IMG/VR virus record: IMGVR_UViG_3300043395_002028
Coordinates: 1 to 26,687 of that record
Reading direction: 5' to 3' (one strand)
Origin: a virus
DNA length: 26,687 bases
In this document: one piece after another, positions 12,865 through 21,061 of the stretch
Layout: every line of letters begins with the position of its first letter
How positions within the stretch are numbered: the stretch's first letter is position 1
Notes under the pieces: model-generated
Seen by the model: only the letters and a program-made list of their open reading frames with translations
Told to the model about the DNA's origin: nothing
Databases searched by the model: none
Program-made: the position numbers and the translations under genes

Positions 12865-15800
12865 TGGCTCAAATTTTAGATTTAGGAAAAATCCGTTTTA
12901 GCTGGAACGGAACTTATAGCAATACAACAGAATATGAATATAATGATTTGGTTAAGTATGGACCAAACCTATATGCGTATATCTCTAACACTGCCGCAAC
13001 TGGAGTTGTCCCAACAAATACAACTAACTGGGCTCTAGTTTCAGAAGGACTTAATTGGCGTGGTACTTATTCAGCAAATACACTATATTATAAAAATGAT
13101 GTAGTCACAGATACAACTAGTACATTTATTGTAACTGTTCAACATACTTCTACAAACAGCCCCTCCACTAGCTCTAATGCAAATTTAACACTCCTAGCAC
13201 TTGGTCAACAAGGACTTCCTGCATATACTAACAATTCTAATAAAGTTTTAACAAATAATGGGTCTACCTCTTTATGGACAGACACAACACTTTTAACTAA
13301 AACATATATTGGAACAAACCAAGGTGGAGCAGCACAAACATTTGAAACAAATGGTGCACTATCAGATGTTGTAGCAGCTTTTGCAAAGAGCACATCAAAT
13401 TTTGCTCAACTTGTTATGATTAATCCAAGTAACGGCGTAAACGCATCGTCAGATTTTATTGCTTATACAGCAGACGGAGATAATGATTCTGGCTGGATTG
13501 ATATGGGTATTACAAGTAACAACTTTAGCGCAGCCAACTTTGGAATTACTGGTCCACATGATGGATATATATTTATGTCTGCTGCTCGTGGAACAGAAAA
13601 AGATATTAGCGCAGCACGAGTAATTGGAACAGTTGCAACACTTACTACAACAACTGCTCATGGATACTCTGTTGGAAATGTTGTAAAAATTGAAGGCGTA
13701 GATGCAGGTGGCGGAACAGGACTAGTAGATCAGCTAGTTACAATTACTGCTGTATCTTCAACAACCTTTTCATTTGCTACAAATGTTACTCCATTTAGCG
13801 AAGTAAATTTAACAACATTTGGTTCAACATATAAACCTAAAGGTGCTGGAAACCTTGTTCTTGCAACTGATAAAACAGGTTTAGAGAATAAAATTATTAT
13901 TGCCGCTGGTGGATACGAATCTGGAACCACTCAAATGGAAATTACCCCAGATCAGCAAGTTGATATTACAATTTCAACAGCTTCTACATCACCAACGACT
14001 GGAGCACTTACAGTAGCAGGTGGCGCAGGTTTTGGCGGAAAAGTTCATACTGCAAATGATTTACAAACATTTGGAAAGCTTTTTGTAGGAGAAGAAGCAG
14101 ATAATTTTACTACAGCAGCAAATCTAACAGATCCAATTGCAGTTGCAGCATATGAAGGATCATCAGGTTCATTTGCACAGGTAGCAATTCATAACTCAGA
14201 GCCAACATCTTCAACAGATATTCTTTTGTATCCAGATAATGGAGACGATGGAAATGGTTGGATGGACTTTGGTGTAACTGGATCTACATTTCAGCAGGCA
14301 CAATATGGAATTACAACTCAAAATGAAGGATATATATTCTTCCAGCCTCCAACTCCAAATGCTAAAACAGTTTCTAATAAAGCATTAACAACAAACGTAG
14401 CAACTCTTACTACATCAACAGCACATGGATTTTTAGCTGGACAAAGAGTTGTTGTTAGCGGGGTTGACTCAACATTTAACGGAACATATACAGTAGCATC
14501 TGTTCCAACAACAACAACATTTACATATGCAAAAACTGCAAGTAACGTATCATCTACTTCAGCAAGCGGTACTGCAACTATACAAAGTCGTGGAAATATG
14601 GTTATTGCTACTGGTGCTAATGGATCCGACAACAAGATTATTTTTGGTGCAGGAGGTTTTGACTCTGGTTTAACTCAGATGGCAATTACTCCAAATAAAA
14701 ATGTTCATATTGAAATCCCAACCCCTTCAACTTCACCTTCTACAGGTGCTCTAACGGTTGTCGGCGGTGTTGGTATTCAAGGAGACGTTAACGTAGCTGG
14801 TAATATTTCATTCGGCGGAACTGGAACACAGGTTTCAACAGCAAACCTTGCCGTTTCTGCTCCAATGATATTTACAGGTTCTGGTTCAACTGTAAGCAAT
14901 TATGACCTTGGTCTTGTCACAGAAGGAAAGTATCAGGTTACAAACATCCCTGTTCAAACAGTTATTAATAAAGAAGTAAATAATAACGTAGCAATTCTAA
15001 CTACACTTACAACACATAATTTTGCAGTAGGAGATTCGGTTGTTGTAGCTAACGTTGACTCAACATTTAACGGAACATACACAATTACAGCAGTAGATGC
15101 TGGTAATAGAACATTTAGCTATGCTAAGACTACTGGAAATATTGCTTCAACAAGAATTGGTGCAGTAGATTATACAATAACAAATAAAGCCTTAAATAGT
15201 AACGTAGCAACTCTAACAACTTCTGCTACACATGCAATGACTGTTGGTACACGAGTATTTATTACTGGTGTTGATTCAACATTTAACGGAACATATGTTA
15301 TTACAGCAGTAACTACAAATACATTTAGCTATGCAAAGACTGCATCTAACGTAACTGCTACTTCTGCTACAGGTACTGCTACATATTACACATCGGTATC
15401 AACTGCAACTGTTGCAACTGCAACACGTACTCGTTGGTCTTCATGGTTTAAGAATGATGCAGATGGTGTATGGAATCTTGTTTCAAATATCAGCACATTG
15501 CCTGTAACTAATATTGATTTAACTCAAAATACTTATGGTAATGGAGCAGATATTTCTTATGACACAATTAAAATTGGTGGCTTAGTAAATACTGGTAATG
15601 CTACACATAGCGGAAATGTAACTGTTAATGGTAATAAATCCCTTCTTGGAGATTTTACAATTAATACTAATAAATTTACTGTTACTGGATCTAATGGAAA
15701 TACCTCAATTGCTGGAACTTTAGGTGTAACTGGTTTAACAACACTTACAGATGATTTAGCAATAAATGGTGGAGACTTAACCACAACCGCCACAACATTT

Positions 15801-16448
15801 AATCTTTTAAATGGTACAGCCACAACCATAAATCTTGGAGGTGCAGCAACTGCACTAACAATTGGTGCTACAACTGGTACAGCCACAATTAGAAATGCTA
15901 CAACTGCAATTACTGGTGCTGCAACTGTTGGAGGAACTCTCGGTGTAACAGGAAATACTACACTCTCTGGAACTCTTGGAGTAACTGGAAATACAACACT
16001 TTCTGGAACTCTTAGCGTAACTGGACTTGCATCATTCCCAGGTGGAATTAGCGTAACTGGTACAGAACGCTTTACAGGACGTTTTGACGTTCAAGAAATG
16101 CGTGAAGATATTCTTCCAGTCACAATGGCTTCAAACGTATTAACATGCGATTATACAACAGCAAATATCTTCTATAGCGCAACAGCGCCTTCTGCAAACT
16201 GGACACTTAATTTAACAAATGTTCCAACAGATGATAATAAATCAATTTCTGTAGCTGCAATTCAATCTCAAGGAGCAACTGGATATGTACCAACTACATT
16301 CCAAATTGATGGTTCTGCCGTAACAATTAAATGGGCTGGAGGAGCCGCTCCAACACCTACAGCAAATAAGTTAGATATCTTTAACTTCTCTCTATTGCGT
16401 GTAGGAAATGCTTGGCAGGTTCTAGGATCAGCTAACGTAAACTTCTAA
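12864..16448 (+). CDS. Giant tail fibre with nested Ig-like repeats
   Basis: 1194 residues. The N-terminus has two CBM5/12-like segments (WNGTYSNTTEYEYNDLVKYG... and WRGTYSANTLYYKNDVV..., about 14-110), each with an aromatic chitin-binding-type pattern. Two composite blocks follow (about 169-394 and 425-650), each a cyanophage-type fibre domain (SSD-x-x-A/L-Y...DSGWIDMG...DGYIF | GNLVLAT...) with an Ig-like repeat inserted between GYIF and GN-x-V. Two further Ig-like repeats stand alone (about 702-770 and 774-840). The shaft near 950-1060 has GTLGVTGNTTLS repeats, and the last ~120 residues form a head ending in WQVLGSANVNF. Likely the main long adhesin. The 12527 promoter drives it with the small upstream gene. 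Confidence 0.87.
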   Translation: MAQILDLGKIRFSWNGTYSNTTEYEYNDLVKYGPNLYAYISNTAATGVVPTNTTNWALVSEGLNWRGTYSANTLYYKNDVVTDTTSTFIVTVQHTSTNSPSTSSNANLTLLALGQQGLPAYTNNSNKVLTNNGSTSLWTDTTLLTKTYIGTNQGGAAQTFETNGALSDVVAAFAKSTSNFAQLVMINPSNGVNASSDFIAYTADGDNDSGWIDMGITSNNFSAANFGITGPHDGYIFMSAARGTEKDISAARVIGTVATLTTTTAHGYSVGNVVKIEGVDAGGGTGLVDQLVTITAVSSTTFSFATNVTPFSEVNLTTFGSTYKPKGAGNLVLATDKTGLENKIIIAAGGYESGTTQMEITPDQQVDITISTASTSPTTGALTVAGGAGFGGKVHTANDLQTFGKLFVGEEADNFTTAANLTDPIAVAAYEGSSGSFAQVAIHNSEPTSSTDILLYPDNGDDGNGWMDFGVTGSTFQQAQYGITTQNEGYIFFQPPTPNAKTVSNKALTTNVATLTTSTAHGFLAGQRVVVSGVDSTFNGTYTVASVPTTTTFTYAKTASNVSSTSASGTATIQSRGNMVIATGANGSDNKIIFGAGGFDSGLTQMAITPNKNVHIEIPTPSTSPSTGALTVVGGVGIQGDVNVAGNISFGGTGTQVSTANLAVSAPMIFTGSGSTVSNYDLGLVTEGKYQVTNIPVQTVINKEVNNNVAILTTLTTHNFAVGDSVVVANVDSTFNGTYTITAVDAGNRTFSYAKTTGNIASTRIGAVDYTITNKALNSNVATLTTSATHAMTVGTRVFITGVDSTFNGTYVITAVTTNTFSYAKTASNVTATSATGTATYYTSVSTATVATATRTRWSSWFKNDADGVWNLVSNISTLPVTNIDLTQNTYGNGADISYDTIKIGGLVNTGNATHSGNVTVNGNKSLLGDFTINTNKFTVTGSNGNTSIAGTLGVTGLTTLTDDLAINGGDLTTTATTFNLLNGTATTINLGGAATALTIGATTGTATIRNATTAITGAATVGGTLGVTGNTTLSGTLGVTGNTTLSGTLSVTGLASFPGGISVTGTERFTGRFDVQEMREDILPVTMASNVLTCDYTTANIFYSATAPSANWTLNLTNVPTDDNKSISVAAIQSQGATGYVPTTFQIDGSAVTIKWAGGAAPTPTANKLDIFNFSLLRVGNAWQVLGSANVNF
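13368..14812 (+). repeat. Duplicated 226-residue composite fibre block
   Basis: Block 1 (13368-14045) and block 2 (14136-14812) encode colinear copies: an FAQ start, DGDN-DSGWIDMG versus DGNGWMDFG, GYIF, an Ig-like repeat, GNLV/GNMV, ENKIIIAAGG versus DNKIIFGAGG, and SPTTGALTVAGG versus SPSTGALTVVGG. Both carry the insertion at the same place, so it predates the duplication. Confidence 0.8.
14967..15390 (+). repeat. Third and fourth Ig-like repeats of the giant fibre
   Basis: Two tandem copies of a ~70-residue unit (NNNVAILTT...VDSTFNGTYTITAV... and NSNVATLTT...VDSTFNGTYVITAV...) related to the units inside the duplicated blocks. The DNA around GACTCAACATTTAACGGAAC is nearly identical at about 14465, 15057 and 15271, giving short perfect or near-perfect direct repeats. 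Confidence 0.8.
15933..16040 (+). repeat. Three tandem 36-base fibre-shaft repeats
   Basis: Three 12-residue units: GTLGVTGNTTLS (15933-15968 and 15969-16004) and GTLSVTGLASFP (16005-16040). A related unit GTLGVTGLTTLT lies at 15714-15749. They are probably beta-helix or beta-spiral shaft repeats. Confidence 0.8.
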
Positions 16449-16461
16449 AAGGAGAATAAGG

Positions 16462-17430
16462 ATGCCATTTTATACACTAGTTAGTCGTGGAGCAGGTCAA
16501 GGAGTTATTGGTGCTCGTGGATCAGCATCAAAACCATTTAAGCTTCGCCAAATAATTACTACTGGTTATGTTATGGGCGGGTATGCAAGTAGTACCCCTT
16601 GGACAAATGTCGGTTCAATTAATCATTCAAATGATGTTGCAACTAATCATGGAAATCTTTTAGGTTCCGCTGGTGGATATATTGGTGGGGGATGCTCATT
16701 GACTGTCGGATATGCATTTGGTACTGGAGGAATGGATTCTTATTCTACTGCTTCAAGATTCTCTATGGCTACAAAAACTGGATTATCTAATCAGGGTATG
16801 GCACTAACTGTAGGAGATTGCGAATCTATTCAAAATTCTTCTCCAAGTAATGGAGGAGCAACAGCAATGTATATTACTGGTAACTCTAGCGGTATGACAA
16901 AATTATCAGTAGCAACTGACACCTACACTAGCTTTGGAACAAGCGTGAATCAGGGTGGTACTGGAGTTAGTTCTCATATGACAGAAAATTGGGGAACATT
17001 TTGGGCGGACGATCAGTCTGGAAGAAAGTTTGTATTTGCAACAGAAGCAGAATCTACATCGCCAGGAAGTGGTACTAGCGCAAATGCTGGATGGCATGGT
17101 CAGCAAAAAGGAATTTCTTCAAAGAATGGTTTTGGATGGGCTGGAAACGAAGGGGGCTATAACGGTGGAAATAATCTTCGTAGATGGAACTATACAACAG
17201 AAGCAAATACTGGAACAGTAGGAAAGCCAGTTACAAATTCTGGAGAAGAAAATTTTGACATGGGTCAAGACCGTCAATATATGCTGGGAATGTACGATGG
17301 AGCTCAAAATAACAGAGCTTGGAGATTTACATATGCAACAGAATCTGGTACTGAATTAGGTTCTGGAAGTCAACCATCATGGGCGGGATCTGGAAGATCT
17401 TCTGGCGCATGTGCTTGGGGAACAGTATAA
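16462..17430 (+). CDS. Glycine-rich, propeller-like receptor-binding protein
   Basis: 322 residues, Gly/Ser/Thr-rich, without signal peptide or enzymatic motif. A recurring strand motif [RK]-[FLW]-x-[FYMV]-[AT]T appears near residues 99, 147, 189, 241 and 288 (RFSMAT, KLSVAT, KFVFAT, RWNYTT, RFTYAT), a period of about 47 residues. An earlier related segment near 36-64 may be a first blade. Each is preceded by a G-[YF]-x-x-G-type turn. This fits a six-bladed beta-propeller or kelch-like tip. It follows the giant fibre after an AAGGAG site, so it may be that fibre's distal tip. The propeller interpretation is inference from periodicity. Confidence 0.75.
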   Translation: MPFYTLVSRGAGQGVIGARGSASKPFKLRQIITTGYVMGGYASSTPWTNVGSINHSNDVATNHGNLLGSAGGYIGGGCSLTVGYAFGTGGMDSYSTASRFSMATKTGLSNQGMALTVGDCESIQNSSPSNGGATAMYITGNSSGMTKLSVATDTYTSFGTSVNQGGTGVSSHMTENWGTFWADDQSGRKFVFATEAESTSPGSGTSANAGWHGQQKGISSKNGFGWAGNEGGYNGGNNLRRWNYTTEANTGTVGKPVTNSGEENFDMGQDRQYMLGMYDGAQNNRAWRFTYATESGTELGSGSQPSWAGSGRSSGACAWGTV

Positions 17431-17443
17431 ATCTTATACTGTT
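17421..17443 (+). terminator. Inverted repeat at the end of the propeller-like gene, possible terminator
   Basis: AACAGTATAA (17421-17430) and TTATACTGTT (17434-17443) form a perfect 10-bp stem with a 3-base loop, overlapping the stop codon. The stem is AT-rich and the U-tract is poor, so it may be a weak terminator or a 3'-end stabiliser between the fibre operon and the accessory cassette. Confidence 0.5.
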
Positions 17444-17465
17444 TAATATCTAAAGGGGTATTAAA

Positions 17466-18239
17466 ATGTCAGAGTCTGGAAGACTTTTACCAGCTCAAAT
17501 AAATACAAAGCAATATGATTTAACAGGCAAGCAAAAAGAGCTTGTTGATTTTGCTTTAATGTTTGATCATGGTCAATCTGAATTTAAAACAAGATATTTT
17601 GTAGGTAATGCTCAAATTACACCTTATCAAAAATATAAACAGTATCTTCTTGAATTACGTGCAAGAGAAGAAGCAATTGAAAAGATTATTATTGATATTG
17701 CAATAAAAGAAGCAGAGATTGCGGTAGAACTTGAAAACGGAGAAAAATCAGATTCTCAAGCTTTTAAACTTTTATGTTCTAGAAAAGCAAAAAATCTTGA
17801 GCGAGATTTTTTAATTCTTGATCGCAGACTTAAAACAGCTATATCTGATAGAGATCAGTACGCTCGTCTGCTTGAAGAAATGTATACAACTGGAGAAGCA
17901 TATTTACCAGACGGAACAGATCTTAAAGACGCAATTCAAGATCCATATATCGAGTCACAGCTTGAGAGAGATCATTGGATAAGTCGTTTAGGGAAACAAG
18001 CTTCAATGGATATATTGGCTTATGGACAAATTGGTACAGGTAACTTAGATGCTATAACTCAACTAAATGATTCCGATGCAAAAGAAGTTTTAAATGCAGC
18101 ATTGGTATATTCTAATCAGGTAAAAAATGAGTTGGCATATACAGAAAAGGCGATCCTTAAAGAAATTGGAGACTCTGGAACCGACACATTAGATATTCAT
18201 AGAATGAGAACATCACCAGGATCAAGGGAATTAGAATAA
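17466..18239 (+). CDS. Helical, coiled-coil-prone protein of unknown function
   Basis: 257 residues, highly charged and mostly alpha-helical. Residues about 60-165 have long heptad-like Lys/Glu/Leu stretches (ELRAREEAIEKIIIDIAIKE, then LERDFLILDRRLKTAISDR). The C-terminal half contains two more helices and a disordered RMRTSPGSRELE end. This differs completely from the beta-rich fibre genes before it. It may be a fibre-assembly chaperone or a scaffold for the cassette. It is preceded by AAAGGGG and overlaps the next gene at TAATG. I do not recognise a named family. Confidence 0.72.
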   Translation: MSESGRLLPAQINTKQYDLTGKQKELVDFALMFDHGQSEFKTRYFVGNAQITPYQKYKQYLLELRAREEAIEKIIIDIAIKEAEIAVELENGEKSDSQAFKLLCSRKAKNLERDFLILDRRLKTAISDRDQYARLLEEMYTTGEAYLPDGTDLKDAIQDPYIESQLERDHWISRLGKQASMDILAYGQIGTGNLDAITQLNDSDAKEVLNAALVYSNQVKNELAYTEKAILKEIGDSGTDTLDIHRMRTSPGSRELE

Positions 18240-18628
18240 TGTACTACGCATTATTTTTAGATGATTTTTTAAATACTAAATCTTTACATGATTATAAAGA
18301 AATTGGTAGGGCTGGAAATTCTGTAATAATTAAATGCAGTTATGAGCCACAATCAGAGTATATAGAATTATCTGAAAATGAGGCCTTGTCTTTTATGTTT
18401 ATTGGTGATCCAGACACTCTTGAAGAAAAAACAGTTAGACCAGATAATCATGTTTATGAAATATTAAAAGATAGGACTTTAAGGCAGGTTCCACAATTAA
18501 ATTTATTAGGAGAGGTTCAAGAAGGAGTAGTTAAATATAAATATAAAATTACTCAAGAGGATAGAGATAATGCAAAAGCATTACAAAATAAAATAATGAA
18601 GTGGATCCCGCTTGTCGAACAAAATTGA
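18239..18628 (+). CDS. Hypothetical protein in the accessory cassette
   Basis: 129 residues, mixed alpha/beta, with no clear motif. The N-terminal half (MYYALFLDDF..., IIKCSYEPQSEYIELSENE) is strand-rich. The end is a basic helix (DRDNAKALQNKIMKWI). The start overlaps the upstream stop (TAATG), and its 3' end overlaps the next gene by 17 bases. Function unknown. Confidence 0.65.
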   Translation: MYYALFLDDFLNTKSLHDYKEIGRAGNSVIIKCSYEPQSEYIELSENEALSFMFIGDPDTLEEKTVRPDNHVYEILKDRTLRQVPQLNLLGEVQEGVVKYKYKITQEDRDNAKALQNKIMKWIPLVEQN

Positions 18629-19319
18629 ATTTATATTAAATGATGAAACGCTACCAGATATTTATAAATCTCCTCAGCCAGCTAAATCATTAATACCAAA
18701 CTGGTATAAAATTGCACCAGCAAATATAAATAGAGAAGAATTTAAACTTTTGCCTAATGGTAAGCGTAATGGTACATTTAAAAAGTGTGTTCCATTTATG
18801 GATGCAATGACATCTGGATATATAGTATCTTTGCCATGTGATGTTTTAGTTGTAAAAGACGAAAAGGGAAATCAAGGATTTCAATGGACTGTTGATGGTC
18901 ATATTGTTTCTACACATAGTAAAGATGAGCATCCTGGATTTCCAATTCCAGATGATTATTCTAAAACAGTATTTACTTGGATTGGACACTATATAGTAAA
19001 AACTCCTAAAGGAACTAGCTCATTATTTACTCATCCCATAAATAGAAAAGACCTTCCATTCTCAGTAATTACTGGTGTAGTAGACACCGACTCGTATCTT
19101 GCACCAGTCGATTCTCCATTTTTAATTAAAAAAGATTTTACTGGTATTATTGAAAAAGGAACTCCAGTATGTCAAATAATTCCATTTAAAAGAGAAAACT
19201 GGATTTCTGCAACTGTAAAGATTTCTAAAAAAGAATTAAATAATTGGATGAATGGATACATGAGCAAACTTTTATCCGCATATAAAAATAGCGTATGGTC
19301 TAAAAAGGAATATATTTAA
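18612..19319 (+). CDS. DUF6065-like protein, copy 1
   Basis: 235 residues. The TTG start at 18612 is chosen because it gives a beginning (SNKIEFILND) that aligns with MKKIEFIPNS of the paralog at 22017. Shared landmarks: P-x-P-[AS]-K-x-[LF]IP-[NQ]WYK (about 22-33), KKCVPFMDAMTSGYI (about 57-71), KTPKG-x-S, THPINRKDLPF (about 141-151), GVVDTDSY and GTPVCQIIPFKRE-x-W (about 185-198). This is the pattern of a phage and marine-bacterial family without known function (DUF6065, from memory). Histidines and acidic residues in the conserved segments allow an enzyme or metal site, but none is established. It is coupled to both neighbours by overlaps. Confidence 0.75.
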   Translation: MSNKIEFILNDETLPDIYKSPQPAKSLIPNWYKIAPANINREEFKLLPNGKRNGTFKKCVPFMDAMTSGYIVSLPCDVLVVKDEKGNQGFQWTVDGHIVSTHSKDEHPGFPIPDDYSKTVFTWIGHYIVKTPKGTSSLFTHPINRKDLPFSVITGVVDTDSYLAPVDSPFLIKKDFTGIIEKGTPVCQIIPFKRENWISATVKISKKELNNWMNGYMSKLLSAYKNSVWSKKEYI

Positions 19320-20968
19320 TGTTTACAGTTCCACTAAATCCAAAATTAAATGAAACTCAAATGAATGAGTTTGTTGAATTTTTAAAACAATATAAAGATT
19401 ATATCTATGACTTTTATTTTACTTGTCGAATACCACCATTTACACAAGATGCCATGGGAGATGTTTTTGATGGCAATCAAGAGGATTGGTCATATTTAAT
19501 AAATCTTGCTCTATATATTCAAGAATATACGGGAGTTACTGCTTCCGCTGTATTTAATAATATTGAAGTAAGACCTTCCCAGGATAACCTAGATCTTTGG
19601 ATTCAAAATTTTAGACAATTGTACAATGCTGGAATTAAATCAGTAACAATTCCACACACCTCATGGATGGCAACTGGACAAATCAAAGCGGAATTCCCAG
19701 ACTTATTTGTTAAAAATACAATTCTTAGAAATGTATCAGAACCAAGAGATATAGAAAAACTTGCTAAGGCAGGATTTGATTATATTAATTTAGATAGAGA
19801 TCTTATGCGAGATCATGAAAAACTTCTTAGGTTTAAAAAGGCAAAAGAAAAATACGGAGTAAAGTTATCGTTGCTTGCAAATGAAGGATGTCTTGGCGGA
19901 TGTATTATGATGGATGAACACTATCAATTTAATAATACAAGGTCTGCTGGTCCACAATATTTTCATGATCCAATAAGTAGAATATCTTGCATTAAATGGA
20001 ATTATGAAGATCAGGCAGTTCCGCTTAAAACAGCAAATTTCCCTCCATGGAGAGAAGATTGGGAAGAGTTTTTAACTGATCTAGGAATAGATGTTATTAA
20101 GATGCATGGTAGAGAATCAACAACTCGTCTTCGTGAAACAATGGACATAATTAAAAACTATGCAGCAGGTAAAGAAATATTATTTGAGCATTTTAATGAT
20201 TTTATTGAAGAAACAAATATGGCTGATAAACCTATTAATATTTGGCGTAATAAAATTAAAACATGCAAATTTGATTGTTGGGATTGTGGATACTGCGATA
20301 AAATAATGCTTGCAAAATACGGAGACAGTAGAAATCCTAAGTCCATGATTGCTGTATCTGAAATTGTTAATTCTGTAAATAAAAATTTAGATATAGATAT
20401 CCCAGGCTTAACTAGCAAAAGGGTTCAAAATTTAATTAATGGACTAGCTTCTCATTCTTCAGTCTACCTTGAAATAGGGTCGTATATAGGAGCAACGGCA
20501 GCAGCAGCCTTAAAGAATAATAATTTAACTGCCTACTTCATAGATAGTTGGGAAGATGATATTCAAACTGCAAGAGAAGATTTGCCAGAACTGCCAAGGA
20601 ATAGTTATGAAGATTTTAAAAATAATATTAATCCGTATATAGGATTAAATACTGTAAATATTATAAAAGACGACATGTACGCTGTAGATACGGATAAAAT
20701 AAAAAATGTCGATTTATTCTTTTACGATGGCCCAGATGGATATCAGCATATATATAGAGCAATAACTAAATATAAGGACTGCTTAGCAGATCAAAGCATC
20801 ATAGTTATTGATGATGCCAACTGGACAGACACTACAGATGCCGCAAAGGCGGCAGTTAAAAAATTAGGCTTGACAGTTTTATATGAAAAGCGTATACTTA
20901 ATTCTATAGAGTCCGAAAAAGACTGGTGGAATGGCGTACACGTAATGGTAGTAGCAAAAGCAAAGTAA
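19319..20968 (+). CDS. U32-peptidase-like TIM-barrel / SAM methyltransferase fusion
   Basis: 549 residues in two parts. Residues 1-~335 resemble the U32 peptidase/UbiU-UbiV/RlhA family: barrel-type strands (SVTIPHTSW, DYINLDR), the signature NEGCLGGC (C191, C195) followed by HYQFN, C224, and a late cluster C316-x3-C320-x2-C323-x2-C326. Relatives use such cysteines to hold a 4Fe-4S cluster. Residues about 365-549 are a class I methyltransferase of the Methyltransf_24 kind: LEIGSYIG (384-391, SAM loop), YFIDSW, VDLFFYDG (464-471) and IIVIDDANW (494-502). The start overlaps the upstream stop at TAATG. The two domains probably act on one substrate, which is unknown. The methyltransferase is clear, the U32 assignment good but by motif only. 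Confidence 0.8.
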   Translation: MFTVPLNPKLNETQMNEFVEFLKQYKDYIYDFYFTCRIPPFTQDAMGDVFDGNQEDWSYLINLALYIQEYTGVTASAVFNNIEVRPSQDNLDLWIQNFRQLYNAGIKSVTIPHTSWMATGQIKAEFPDLFVKNTILRNVSEPRDIEKLAKAGFDYINLDRDLMRDHEKLLRFKKAKEKYGVKLSLLANEGCLGGCIMMDEHYQFNNTRSAGPQYFHDPISRISCIKWNYEDQAVPLKTANFPPWREDWEEFLTDLGIDVIKMHGRESTTRLRETMDIIKNYAAGKEILFEHFNDFIEETNMADKPINIWRNKIKTCKFDCWDCGYCDKIMLAKYGDSRNPKSMIAVSEIVNSVNKNLDIDIPGLTSKRVQNLINGLASHSSVYLEIGSYIGATAAAALKNNNLTAYFIDSWEDDIQTAREDLPELPRNSYEDFKNNINPYIGLNTVNIIKDDMYAVDTDKIKNVDLFFYDGPDGYQHIYRAITKYKDCLADQSIIVIDDANWTDTTDAAKAAVKKLGLTVLYEKRILNSIESEKDWWNGVHVMVVAKAK

Positions 20969-21011
20969 GTTTGCGCCAGCATAGATACGAGCATGTATAA
21001 GACTATGTTGT

Positions 21012-21039
21012 GTGGCAAGGGCCGCAAGTCCCCCACTTG
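21012..21039 (+). promoter_or_regulatory. Structured 5' leader of the transporter gene
   Basis: The 93-base gap 20969-21061 contains GTGG (21012-21015) + GGG (21019-21021) able to pair with CCC (21030-21032) + CCAC (21033-21036), a 7-bp stem with a 3-base bulge. CAAGT (21025-21029) can instead pair with ACTTG (21035-21039) around a CCCCC loop. The two folds compete. I could not match it to a known riboswitch class. A weak promoter may lie at TTGCGC (20971) and TATAAG (20996-21001), with a 19-base spacer. Confidence 0.4.
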
Positions 21040-21061
21040 TAACTAAAGAAAGAAGAAAAAT

